A stretch of 6,513 bases of DNA from Microthrixaceae bacterium (GCA_947455015.1 CANGMY010000085.1:1-6513), one strand, 5' to 3'; shown: positions 1 to 6,066, counted from the stretch's first letter. Program-made: numbers and translations. The notes: generated from the sequence alone by a model not told the origin.

Positions 1-606
1 AACTCCAACGGAGCCAGATACCGCCGCAGTGAGTTCAAGGTCGAAACCGTCGCGGGTGCCATCACGATCCATTGACGTGAGAAGGATCTCGCCAGCGCCG
101 AGCGATTCAACGCGTTGTGCCCACTCGATCACATCCATACCGGTCGGAGTGCGGCCTCCTGCGACGTAGACCTCCCAGCCTTCGCTCGCGCTTCCATCCC
201 ACGCTCGTCGACGCGCATCGATCGCACAGACAACACATTGATTCCCAAATACTTCAGCGATCTCACTGATGAGTTCTGGCCGAGCAACAGCCGCGCTGTT
301 TACCGACACCTTGTCGGCACCTGCTCGCAACATTGTGCGAGCGTCATCAACGGTGCGAATTCCACCACCAATCGTGAACGGTATGAAGACCTGCTCTGCG
401 GTGCGTCGAACGACATCGACCATCGTTTCGCGACCGTCGGAAGTAGCCGTGATGTCGAGAAAGACGAGTTCGTCTGCTCCATCCGCGTCGTAGCGGGCAG
501 CGAGTTCCACCGGATCTCCGGCGTCGCGCAGGCCCACAAAGTTCACGCCTTTTACGACGCGGCCATCGGTGACATCAAGGCACGGAATGATGCGAGCGGT
601 TTTCAT
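1..606 (-). CDS. hisF: Imidazole glycerol phosphate synthase, cyclase subunit HisF (3' end cut off)
   Basis: HisF uses ammonia delivered by HisH to turn PRFAR into imidazole glycerol phosphate plus AICAR, in the cytoplasm as a HisH-HisF complex. The 202 codons present start at an ATG and read MKTARIIPCLDV. The two catalytic aspartates of this (beta/alpha)8 barrel are at D11 (IPCLDV) and D130 (CAIDARR). K19 of flexible loop 1 is present. The ammonia-gate residues R5, E46, K99 and E167 all fall at their classical Thermotoga positions, and D98, which contacts HisH, is conserved. Phosphate-binding segments are seen at TIGGGIR (78-84), SVNSAA (101-106) and TSMDRDGT (177-184). The family is about 255 residues long, so roughly 50 C-terminal residues lie beyond the left edge. 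The start is only 6 bases after the methyltransferase stop and no good Shine-Dalgarno precedes it, which implies translational coupling. Identity is certain; only the end is missing. Confidence 0.97.
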   Translation of the reverse strand, partial: MKTARIIPCLDVTDGRVVKGVNFVGLRDAGDPVELAARYDADGADELVFLDITATSDGRETMVDVVRRTAEQVFIPFTIGGGIRTVDDARTMLRAGADKVSVNSAAVARPELISEIAEVFGNQCVVCAIDARRRAWDGSASEGWEVYVAGGRTPTGMDVIEWAQRVESLGAGEILLTSMDRDGTRDGFDLELTAAVSGSVGV

Positions 607-612
607 TTCGAA

Positions 613-1236
613 TCAGGCCACACGCCGAATGCGAACAAGGGTGTCGATCGCGGTGCGTTCGCCGTCGTCGGTCGTCACAACTCGTTCGACGCGCCCGGAC
701 TTCTCGGTCACGAGTTCGACATCGAGCGAAACTTCTGCGGCAGTGAGATCGTCGATGATGTCCTCCGCCGTCAACAGGAACGCAGGATTCTGCGGACCGC
801 CGTGACCTTCGGTCAGGTTGAGAAGATCGTGACCGACCAACACCAAGGTTCCACCAACTGCAAGGGCACGAACTGCGGTCTTCATTGATGCCCGGCGTTC
901 CTCGGCTGCGAGTTGCAGATAGAACACGGCGACAAGATCGAACCCGGTAACAGGCGGTTCCCAAGTCGTGGCATCGGCGACAACCCACGTGGCCTCGACG
1001 CTGTTTTCTGCTGCCAGCTTCCGGCCCTTCTCGATGCCTACCTCAGAGAAGTCGACGCCAGTCACGGTCCAGCCCTGTTTCGCCAACCACACGGCGTTGC
1101 GGCCCTCGCCACAGGCAAGATCCACAGCAGTGCCCGGTGTCAGATCGGCAACCTCGGGGGGAAGGAACTGGTTGGGCTCGCCCTTCCAGATGAGTTCAGA
1201 CGTGTCGTATCGCGCGTTCCAATCGGCAGCATCCAT
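613..1236 (-). CDS. Class I SAM-dependent methyltransferase inside the his operon
   Basis: A 207-residue cytoplasmic methyltransferase with a Rossmann-like fold and unknown substrate. Visible motifs: an N-terminal WNARYDTSELIWKGEPNQF segment (6-24); SAM-binding motif I, VDLACGEGRNA (38-48); the acidic ribose-binding residue D62 in VTGVDFS; D88 in VVADAT (motif III); the FDLVAVFYLQL strand (99-109, motif IV); and a C-terminal VGHDLLN followed by a GGPQNP segment. This resembles the TehB / thiopurine-methyltransferase-like group of small actinobacterial enzymes, a group recognised from memory that does not define a substrate. The reading frame is open to 1500, but the upstream part lies over hisA and does not look like protein of this family, so the ATG at 1236 is chosen; an ATG at 1302 is a weaker alternative. 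There is no Shine-Dalgarno, but a TANNNT box ends 6 bases before the ATG. It lies between hisA (34-base gap) and hisF (6-base gap), where other actinobacteria usually carry impA. Confidence 0.9.
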   Translation of the reverse strand: MDAADWNARYDTSELIWKGEPNQFLPPEVADLTPGTAVDLACGEGRNAVWLAKQGWTVTGVDFSEVGIEKGRKLAAENSVEATWVVADATTWEPPVTGFDLVAVFYLQLAAEERRASMKTAVRALAVGGTLVLVGHDLLNLTEGHGGPQNPAFLLTAEDIIDDLTAAEVSLDVELVTEKSGRVERVVTTDDGERTAIDTLVRIRRVA

Positions 1237-1242
1237 CGTTCG

Positions 1243-1248
1243 AGTGTA
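1243..1248 (-). promoter_or_regulatory. Candidate leaderless -10 box for the methyltransferase-hisF pair
   Basis: The minus strand reads TACACT, a fit to the actinobacterial TANNNT -10 element, ending exactly 6 bases before the methyltransferase ATG. Transcription would then start at or next to the A of the ATG, giving a leaderless mRNA, which fits the lack of any Shine-Dalgarno. No convincing -35 is seen about 17 bases upstream. It sits in the only non-overlapping gap (34 bases) among the his genes. This is inference from spacing and motif only. Confidence 0.4.
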
Positions 1249-1270
1249 GGACGAGGAGCGATTCAGTGAT

Positions 1271-2002
1271 TCAGGAGTTCGGGCCTGATGCTCGAAGTGC
1301 ATCCTGCAACGTGAATGCACCTTCGTAGAGCGCACGACCAACGATCGCGCCCGACAGTCGACGCCCACCAGAACGAAGTGCTTCAAGCGCGACGAGATCG
1401 GCCACTGACCCAACGCCGCCAGAAGCGATGACAGGCAATTCCGTCGCTTCGAGAACTTCTCCGAGACCGTCGAGATCGGGTCCTTCGAGCGTTCCGTCAC
1501 GTCCGATTTCGGTAACGATCAACGCCTCGACTCCAGCGTCGGCAAAACCTCGAGCAACATCGAGAAGATCCTTACCCGATCCTTCTTCCCATCCACGCAC
1601 AGCGACCTCTCGACCACGCGCATCGAGACCAACTGCGACTGGATGGCGCGATGCGAGCGTCCGAACCAGGTCGGGATCTTCAAGCGCGGCAGTTCCGAGA
1701 ACAACACGGGTGACACCAGCATCAAACAGTGCAGCAGCAGCTTCTTCGCTGCGCACACCACCACCAGTTTGAATCGGGACGTTGACCGCATCGCAGATCG
1801 CAGCAATGACTTCGCGATTCAAAGGCGAGCCCGTTCGTGCTGCATCCAGATCCACGACATGGATCCAACGCGCTCCGGCATCGGCAAACGCCTTGGCCTG
1901 GGCAACAGGGTCGTTGTTGTAAACGGTCTCGCGCGCGTAGTCGCCTTGATAGAGACGTACTGCTTGACCGTTCAAAAGATCGATCGCGGGATAGAGATCC
2001 AT
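1271..2002 (-). CDS. hisA: Phosphoribosyl-ProFAR isomerase HisA
   Basis: HisA performs the Amadori isomerisation of ProFAR to PRFAR, supplying the substrate of HisH/HisF. The 243-residue protein is a full-length (beta/alpha)8 barrel. Catalytic D8 (YPAID) and D127 (VGLDARG) sit at the expected positions, with T164 in VTEIGRDGT. Phosphate-binding glycines are at QTGGGVR (79-85) and ASGGVGS (193-199). In many actinobacteria this gene is the bifunctional priA, which also does the TrpF step. Here IQTGGGVRSE and RETVYNNDP look like ordinary HisA rather than mycobacterial PriA (which has a SGGIRDD-type segment), although RGWEE (136-140) resembles the PriA loop. I therefore call it HisA, and TrpF activity cannot be excluded. 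The ATG shares its A with the hisH stop (TGATG), indicating coupled translation. Identity as HisA/PriA family is secure. Confidence 0.96.
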   Translation of the reverse strand: MDLYPAIDLLNGQAVRLYQGDYARETVYNNDPVAQAKAFADAGARWIHVVDLDAARTGSPLNREVIAAICDAVNVPIQTGGGVRSEEAAAALFDAGVTRVVLGTAALEDPDLVRTLASRHPVAVGLDARGREVAVRGWEEGSGKDLLDVARGFADAGVEALIVTEIGRDGTLEGPDLDGLGEVLEATELPVIASGGVGSVADLVALEALRSGGRRLSGAIVGRALYEGAFTLQDALRASGPNS

Positions 2003-2640
2003 CAGTTCCCAACCTTCAGGCGAGCTGCATCGACAAAGCCGCGCAACAATTCAAGACCAACCGTTCCCGATTTTTCGGGATGGAACTGCGTGGCCCACAG
2101 ACCCTCGCGTTCAACCGCGGCAGCAACCGGACCGCCGTAATCACACGTCGCCACGACGGAATCGCCGTCGGCATCAGCGGCGTAGGAGTGCACGAAGTAC
2201 ACCCACACAGGATCGGGAACGGGAGCGAAGAGTTGGCTCGGCCGGCGGATGTCAACAAGGTTCCATTGCATCTGGGGGCGCTTCACCGTGTCGGGCAGAC
2301 GTCGAAGTCGACCAGGCAGTACACCCAATCCCACCGCACCCGGTGTTTCTTCAGAGCCTTCGTACAGCATCTGCATTCCGACACAGACTCCGAGAAAGGG
2401 ACGGTCATCGTTCGCTGCTTCAATGGCAACCTCGTCGAGTCCGCAGTCGCGCAGAGCATCCATGCACGCGCCGAATGCGCCTACACCGGGAAGCACCACG
2501 GCATCGGCATCGGCGATGAGTCCGCTATCGGAGGTGAGGCGAGCATCGGCACCAACACGTTCGAGCGCTTTCTGTGCTGAACGAAGATTTCCGATGCCGT
2601 AGTCGAGAACCGCAACGAGCGGCTGAACCTCGTTGGTCAC
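2002..2640 (-). CDS. hisH: Imidazole glycerol phosphate synthase, glutaminase subunit HisH
   Basis: HisH hydrolyses glutamine and channels ammonia to HisF. The 212-residue protein is a class I (triad) glutamine amidotransferase: nucleophile C86 in GVCVGMQ, then H187 and E189 in FHPEK. The PGVGAF oxyanion strand is at 51-56. K190 matches the HisH lysine that pairs with HisF D98 in characterised complexes, and D98 is conserved in the HisF encoded here. The usual HMGWN interface motif reads QMQWN (123-127), a visible deviation that keeps W and N. The start is a GTG overlapping the hisB stop (GTGA), with only a weak AAGGG 6 bases upstream; no other plausible start lies before the DYGIGNLRS motif. 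The stop overlaps the hisA start by one base. Confidence 0.96.
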   Translation of the reverse strand: MTNEVQPLVAVLDYGIGNLRSAQKALERVGADARLTSDSGLIADADAVVLPGVGAFGACMDALRDCGLDEVAIEAANDDRPFLGVCVGMQMLYEGSEETPGAVGLGVLPGRLRRLPDTVKRPQMQWNLVDIRRPSQLFAPVPDPVWVYFVHSYAADADGDSVVATCDYGGPVAAAVEREGLWATQFHPEKSGTVGLELLRGFVDAARLKVGN

Positions 2641-3251
2641 AACACGCCCTTGGTAGAGGGAACTCCCCCACCGTCGATGCGGACAGCGTCACGAAGTGAA
2701 CGAGCAACGCTCTTGAACGTTGCTTCGACGATGTGGTGAGTGTTCACACCGCGAACAAGTGTGACGTGCAGCGTGAGTGCGGCCGAAGTTGCAAACGCGC
2801 GCCAGAACTCCTCGATGAGTTGAGGATCGAATGGCGGGTCGCTCAGAATTTTCTGACCTGGAAATTCAACTTCGTAAACAAGGAATGGACGACCAGAAAG
2901 ATCGAGAGCAACATCGATGAGCGCTTCGTCGAGCGGAATACGATTCGAAGCGAAGCGACGAATACCGGCTTTGTCACCAAGCGCGACGGCGAAGGCCTCG
3001 CCCAGAGCAATACCGACATCTTCGACAGTGTGATGAGCGTCGATCTGCAGATCGCCCTCGGCCCGGACAATGAGATCGAAGCCTCCGTGACGACCAAGCT
3101 GCGCAAGCATGTGATCGAAGAACGGAATGCCCGTTGACGTCTCGTGCCGCCCCTGACCATCGAGATCGATCTCGATCAGGATCGAGGTTTCAGACGTAGC
3201 GCGAGCAACCGTTGCTGCTCGGCGACCATCGTCGGTTCGTGTTGCACTCAC
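2637..3251 (-). CDS. hisB: Imidazoleglycerol-phosphate dehydratase HisB (monofunctional)
   Basis: HisB dehydrates imidazole glycerol phosphate to imidazole acetol phosphate using manganese. The 204 residues cover only the dehydratase. There is no histidinol-phosphatase domain, unlike the fused enterobacterial HisB, so that step must come from another gene. Family motifs are all present: STGIPFFDHML (39-49), DAHHTVEDVG (71-80), NTHHIVEA (170-177) and the C-terminal PSTKG (198-202); the histidine pairs with nearby glutamates form the metal sites. The start is a GTG overlapping the hisC stop (GTGA). A strong GAGGAGG ribosome binding site 7 bases upstream, inside the end of hisC, fixes this choice. 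The stop overlaps the hisH GTG. The first 20 or so residues are a variable, arginine-rich N-terminus. Confidence 0.97.
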   Translation of the reverse strand: MSATRTDDGRRAATVARATSETSILIEIDLDGQGRHETSTGIPFFDHMLAQLGRHGGFDLIVRAEGDLQIDAHHTVEDVGIALGEAFAVALGDKAGIRRFASNRIPLDEALIDVALDLSGRPFLVYEVEFPGQKILSDPPFDPQLIEEFWRAFATSAALTLHVTLVRGVNTHHIVEATFKSVARSLRDAVRIDGGGVPSTKGVL

Positions 3252-4312
3252 TGGAGGGCCTCCTCAAGAGCGGCAAGGAACGCATCGTCCTCACCGGGTG
3301 TTCCGATCGTGACACGCAAACAGCCTTGAAGGCGCGGCCACGACGAACAATTGCGAACAAGTACAGATCGATCGACCATCCGCTGCCATGCCTCGCCACC
3401 ATCGACCGAACGCGGACGGAACAGCACGAAGTTGGCTCCAGATGGCCAAACATCGACATCGAGTTGTGCGAGGCGGGCAACCAATCGGCCTCGCTCTTCA
3501 ACCAGACGCGCAACACGTTCGTTCATCTCTTCGACATGAGCCACAGCCAACGTTCCCGCCAACTGCTTGAACGCATCGAGGTGATACGGCAACACCACTT
3601 TTTCGAGTTCGGCGATGATCCATGCGGGACCGATCAGATAACCGAGACGCGAAGCTGCCATCGACCAGGTTTTGGAAAAGGTTCGACTGACAACAAGCGG
3701 TACGTCGTCGGCGACAAGGACATCGGCCGACCACGGAGCGAACTGGCCGTAGGCCTCGTCGACAACGAGTAGCCCATCGACAGCGATCACCATGTCGAGC
3801 ACCGCGCGAACAGTTGCTTCGTCGTCGACGACGCCAGTTGGGTTATTCGGCGAGCACAAGAAACTGACCTGCGGTTTCGCCGCGTCGATGACACGACGAA
3901 CCTCGGCGAGATCGGTCGAGAAATCGGCGGCGCGCTCCCCTTCAACCACAGCGGTGCCGGTGATGCGCGAAATGTGGCTGTGGAGCGCGTAGGTGGGTTC
4001 CCACACCGCAGCGGTGCGACCGGGACCACCAAACGTCAGCATGATCGTTTGCAGAACTTCATTGGAACCGTTGGCAACAAAGATCTGTTCGGGACCGACA
4101 CCGTGGAGTGCCCCGATGGCAGTGCGAAGTTCTGCGGCCGCACGATCGGGATAGCGATTCCAGTCGATAGTTGCGACGGCGTCGGCAAGCGCGCGCGTCC
4201 AACTTTGCGGTGGTGATTCGGGAGACTCGTTGGTGTTGAGACGAACCGCAACGTCGATCTGCGGAGAGTGGTAGCCGTCCATAATCGCGACATCGTCGCG
4301 AGGCGTGATCAT
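3248..4312 (-). CDS. hisC: Histidinol-phosphate aminotransferase HisC
   Basis: HisC transfers the amino group of glutamate to imidazole acetol phosphate, giving histidinol phosphate. The 354-residue protein is a fold-type I PLP enzyme of normal family length. The Schiff-base lysine is K214 in TFSKTWSMA. Cofactor contacts are N157 in SPNNPTG (154-160), D185 and Y188 in VVDEAYGQ, and R222 in SRLGYLIG. The N-terminal LNTNESP (25-31) and the FVANGSNEVL segment (78-87) are typical, and R333 in CLRVTIGTPG is the expected substrate-carboxylate arginine. The ATG overlaps the hisD stop (ATGA), and the TGA overlaps the hisB GTG, so translation is coupled at both ends. Related aminotransferases such as aromatic-acid (Pat) or cobalamin (CobC) enzymes are unlikely given the operon. 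Confidence 0.96.
   Translation of the reverse strand: MITPRDDVAIMDGYHSPQIDVAVRLNTNESPESPPQSWTRALADAVATIDWNRYPDRAAAELRTAIGALHGVGPEQIFVANGSNEVLQTIMLTFGGPGRTAAVWEPTYALHSHISRITGTAVVEGERAADFSTDLAEVRRVIDAAKPQVSFLCSPNNPTGVVDDEATVRAVLDMVIAVDGLLVVDEAYGQFAPWSADVLVADDVPLVVSRTFSKTWSMAASRLGYLIGPAWIIAELEKVVLPYHLDAFKQLAGTLAVAHVEEMNERVARLVEERGRLVARLAQLDVDVWPSGANFVLFRPRSVDGGEAWQRMVDRSVLVRNCSSWPRLQGCLRVTIGTPGEDDAFLAALEEALQ
3259..3265 (-). promoter_or_regulatory. Ribosome binding site of hisB
   Basis: The minus strand reads GAGGAGG, 7 bases before the GTG start of hisB and within the last codons of hisC. It is the clearest Shine-Dalgarno of the operon and supports the GTG start. It is part of an 11-base palindrome (GGAGGSCCTCC, positions 3253-3263) that could fold back weakly on itself. 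Confidence 0.75.
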
Positions 4313-5613
4313 GCTTCGGCCTCGAGCGCGCGGCTGCGAAGGCGCACCGATTCAGCGTGCGTCGCGAGACCTTCGGCGTCGGCGATTGCCGCCACGACAG
4401 GAGCCGCCGCGTCGAACCCAGCACGATTGACGTCGATGACATGAACCTGTTTTGTGAAGTCATCGACAGTGAGAGCGCTGCCGAATCGTGCCGTTCCGAA
4501 CGTGGGAAGCACGTGACTTGGCCCAGCGACGTAATCGCCGATTGATGCAGGGGCGAGTGGTCCGAGGAACACCGCACCTGCATGACGGATGCCCGCCGCA
4601 AGTGATGAAGCGTCGGAGGTCATGATTTCGACGTGTTCAGCGGCGATGTGATTCACCACAGCAATGGCAGCTTCGGGTGAGTCAACAAGAGCGCAGAACC
4701 CGCCGGAAGCAAACGTCGATTCGATTTCGGTCTGACGCGCCGCTTGTGCAACGAGGCGAGAAAGCGATTCGTCGACAGCGTCGGCAACGGCTTCGTCCCA
4801 TGTAACAAACCAGGCGAGCCCATCGGGCCCATGTTCGGCTTGCACCATGAGATCGATGGCAACGAAATCGGTGGGCGCTGTGCTGTCGGCGACGACAACG
4901 ATTTCGGAAGGACCAGCAAAGGCCATGGGAACGCCAACTCGACCCGCGACTTCGCGCTTGGCGATGGCAACGAACGCGTTTCCGGGACCAGCGATGACAT
5001 CAACGGCCCGCAACGTTTCGGTGCCGTAGGCCATTGCCGCGATGGCTTGGGCGCCACCAATGGCCCGAACTTCGTCGGCGCCAGCAATGGCAGCAGCGGC
5101 GAGTGTGGCCGGCGCGATCTTGCCGGTTTCACGATCGGGTGGAACGCACAGAACGATTTCAGGAACGCCAGCAACCCGCGCAGGAATAACCGTCATCAAT
5201 ACCGACGATGGATAGGCGCCACGCCCGCCGGGCACGTAACAGCCGGCACGATCGACAGGAACGGAACGTCCGGTGACGGTGATTCCGCCCCGAACAACGG
5301 CGTGGTCGGTTCGGAGTTGAGCGAGGTGGAACGCACGAACCGCTGCAGCAGCTTCACGAAGCGCATCAGCCAGTTCGGCGGGAATGGCGGCGAGCGCAGC
5401 GTCGAGTTCCTGGCGACTCACCCGAGAATCGGCGATATCGACGCCGTCAAACTTCTCGGTGAGTTCACGAACAGCGGCATCGCCGCCAGCGCGCACCTGA
5501 GCGATGATCGATCGAACCGCGTCGGTCGGTCCTTCACCGGCCGGATCGGGTCGCGGAAGATCGGCAACGAGACGGTCACCAGTACGTCCACGGAGATCAA
5601 GGCGGTTCAACAC
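4309..5613 (-). CDS. hisD: Histidinol dehydrogenase HisD
   Basis: HisD performs the last two NAD-dependent oxidations, L-histidinol to L-histidine, with a zinc ion. The 434-residue protein is complete. Zinc ligands fall at Q258 and H261 (MVQAEHGPDG), D360 (SIGDYVAGPSH) and H419 (GLATHAES); the acid/base pair is E326-H327 (AAEHVEI). The signature PVDRAGCYVPGGRGAYPS (119-136) and the nucleotide-binding IAGPGN (207-212) are clear. The start is a GTG. An in-frame TAG lies one codon upstream, so the gene cannot begin earlier; a TTG immediately after the GTG is the only close alternative. No Shine-Dalgarno precedes it, but a TANNNT box 8 bases upstream suggests leaderless transcription. It is the first his gene and overlaps hisC by 4 bases. 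Confidence 0.97.
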   Translation of the reverse strand: MLNRLDLRGRTGDRLVADLPRPDPAGEGPTDAVRSIIAQVRAGGDAAVRELTEKFDGVDIADSRVSRQELDAALAAIPAELADALREAAAAVRAFHLAQLRTDHAVVRGGITVTGRSVPVDRAGCYVPGGRGAYPSSVLMTVIPARVAGVPEIVLCVPPDRETGKIAPATLAAAAIAGADEVRAIGGAQAIAAMAYGTETLRAVDVIAGPGNAFVAIAKREVAGRVGVPMAFAGPSEIVVVADSTAPTDFVAIDLMVQAEHGPDGLAWFVTWDEAVADAVDESLSRLVAQAARQTEIESTFASGGFCALVDSPEAAIAVVNHIAAEHVEIMTSDASSLAAGIRHAGAVFLGPLAPASIGDYVAGPSHVLPTFGTARFGSALTVDDFTKQVHVIDVNRAGFDAAAPVVAAIADAEGLATHAESVRLRSRALEAEA

Positions 5614-5621
5614 GATCTAGG

Positions 5622-5627
5622 ACGCTA
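5622..5627 (-). promoter_or_regulatory. Candidate leaderless -10 box of the his operon, in a small palindrome
   Basis: The minus strand reads TAGCGT, a TANNNT match ending 8 bases before the hisD GTG. It lies in a 51-base gap between the small upstream gene and hisD, where no ribosome binding site is visible. The box overlaps an 8-base palindrome, CGCTAGCG (5623-5630), which could be part of an operator or be chance. No clear -35 is seen. The call is an inference. Confidence 0.35.
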
Positions 5628-5664
5628 GCGGTCGGCCCACCATGAGCCGGAGAGGTTTACCGGT

Positions 5665-5955
5665 TCAGCCCGCTCGACGTGTCGCCGAGACCAACCGACG
5701 GTGGGCCGTGCGTAGGGAGCGCTCAACTTCAAAGAGGTCCGAAGCCAGCGATTCGTCGCCGGCGGCCAACACTGCTTCGGCGGTCGAGCTCACCCGATCA
5801 AGAAGTTCTTCAAGCGAGGTAGTCGCACTCGACAGCTGGGCTCGTTCGTTATGCACGGACGCAGTCTCGCAGACCAGCCGTTGCATCGTTCCGACCGAGC
5901 GCGCCGCAACTCGTTCGCGCTGCGAAACAACGCTGAAAGCACTGCGCCAAAACAT
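5665..5955 (-). CDS. Small hypothetical helical protein upstream of hisD
   Basis: I do not recognise this gene. Read from the ATG at 5955 it has 96 residues; from the ATG at 5886 it has 73. The C-terminal 70 residues look like a real protein: two amphipathic, coiled-coil-like helices (an LEELLDRVSSTAEAVL stretch, then ASDLFEVERSLRTAHRRL) joined by a short AAGDES turn, ending in a basic RRLVSATRRAG tail. There is no signal peptide or membrane segment. The same frame is open up to an ATG at 6036, but that extension would translate a perfect terminator hairpin into a proline- and cysteine-rich stretch, so I reject it. None of the starts has a Shine-Dalgarno. It lies 51 bases before hisD on the same strand and just after a terminator, so it may be the first gene of the his transcript. 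Whether it is coding at all is moderately sure; the start is uncertain. Confidence 0.5.
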   Translation of the reverse strand: MFWRSAFSVVSQRERVAARSVGTMQRLVCETASVHNERAQLSSATTSLEELLDRVSSTAEAVLAAGDESLASDLFEVERSLRTAHRRLVSATRRAG

Positions 5956-5963
5956 TTGGGAGC

Positions 5964-5998
5964 AAAAAGACGCCGACGCCCCACAAGGGGGCGTCGGC
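5964..5998 (-). terminator. Intrinsic terminator between nth and the his genes
   Basis: On the minus strand a perfect 11-base-pair GC-rich stem (arms 5988-5998 and 5972-5982; GCCGACGCCCC type) with a 5-base loop is followed, 3 bases later, by a run of five T (5968-5964). On the plus strand no T-run follows the stem, so it works in the minus direction. It would stop transcripts coming from nth or from the RNA candidate just upstream, and separates them from the small ORF and hisD. Confidence 0.85.
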
Positions 5999-6060
5999 AA
6001 GGTGACACTGGGCGGCGGATCCCAGATGATTGTCACCGTGTCAGGCGGCGGGAGCCTGAC
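5964..6060 (-). ncRNA. Candidate structured small RNA or leader with three consecutive stem-loops
   Basis: In transcription order there are three hairpins separated by only two bases each. Stem-loop 1 pairs GTCAGGC with GCCTGAC (7 bp, 6060-6054 with 6046-6040) around a 7-base loop TCCCGCC. Stem-loop 2 pairs GGTGACA with TGTCACC (6037-6031 with 6007-6001); above a 5-base bulge (ATCAT) it continues as CTGGG with CCCAG around the loop ATCCGCCG. The third is the perfect terminator hairpin with its T-run. A TANNNT box ends 6 bases before stem-loop 1, so the transcript would begin at the first paired base. Almost all of the 97 bases are paired. C-rich loops on a short terminated RNA recall actinobacterial sRNAs such as 6C, but the six-C runs of that family are absent and I do not claim homology. 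Alternatives are a 5' leader/attenuator for the his genes or the 3' UTR of nth. Confidence 0.5.
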
Positions 6061-6066
6061 CCGGCC

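Noticed and set aside
115..888. Long plus-strand open frame (257 codons) across hisF and the methyltransferase
   Set aside because: It lies antisense over two proteins with intact catalytic motifs, has no recognisable domain and is a reading-frame shadow. The same holds for the plus-strand frames at 1643-2140, 1837-2580, 3212-3772 and 4744-5628.
1237..1500. 88-residue N-terminal extension of the methyltransferase frame
   Set aside because: It covers the end of hisA in another frame, is low-complexity and basic, and known proteins of this type begin near the MDAADW position.
5956..6036. Extension of the small ORF to an ATG at 6036
   Set aside because: The 27 extra codons run through stem-loop 2 and the perfect terminator hairpin and give a proline/cysteine-rich, non-protein-like stretch.
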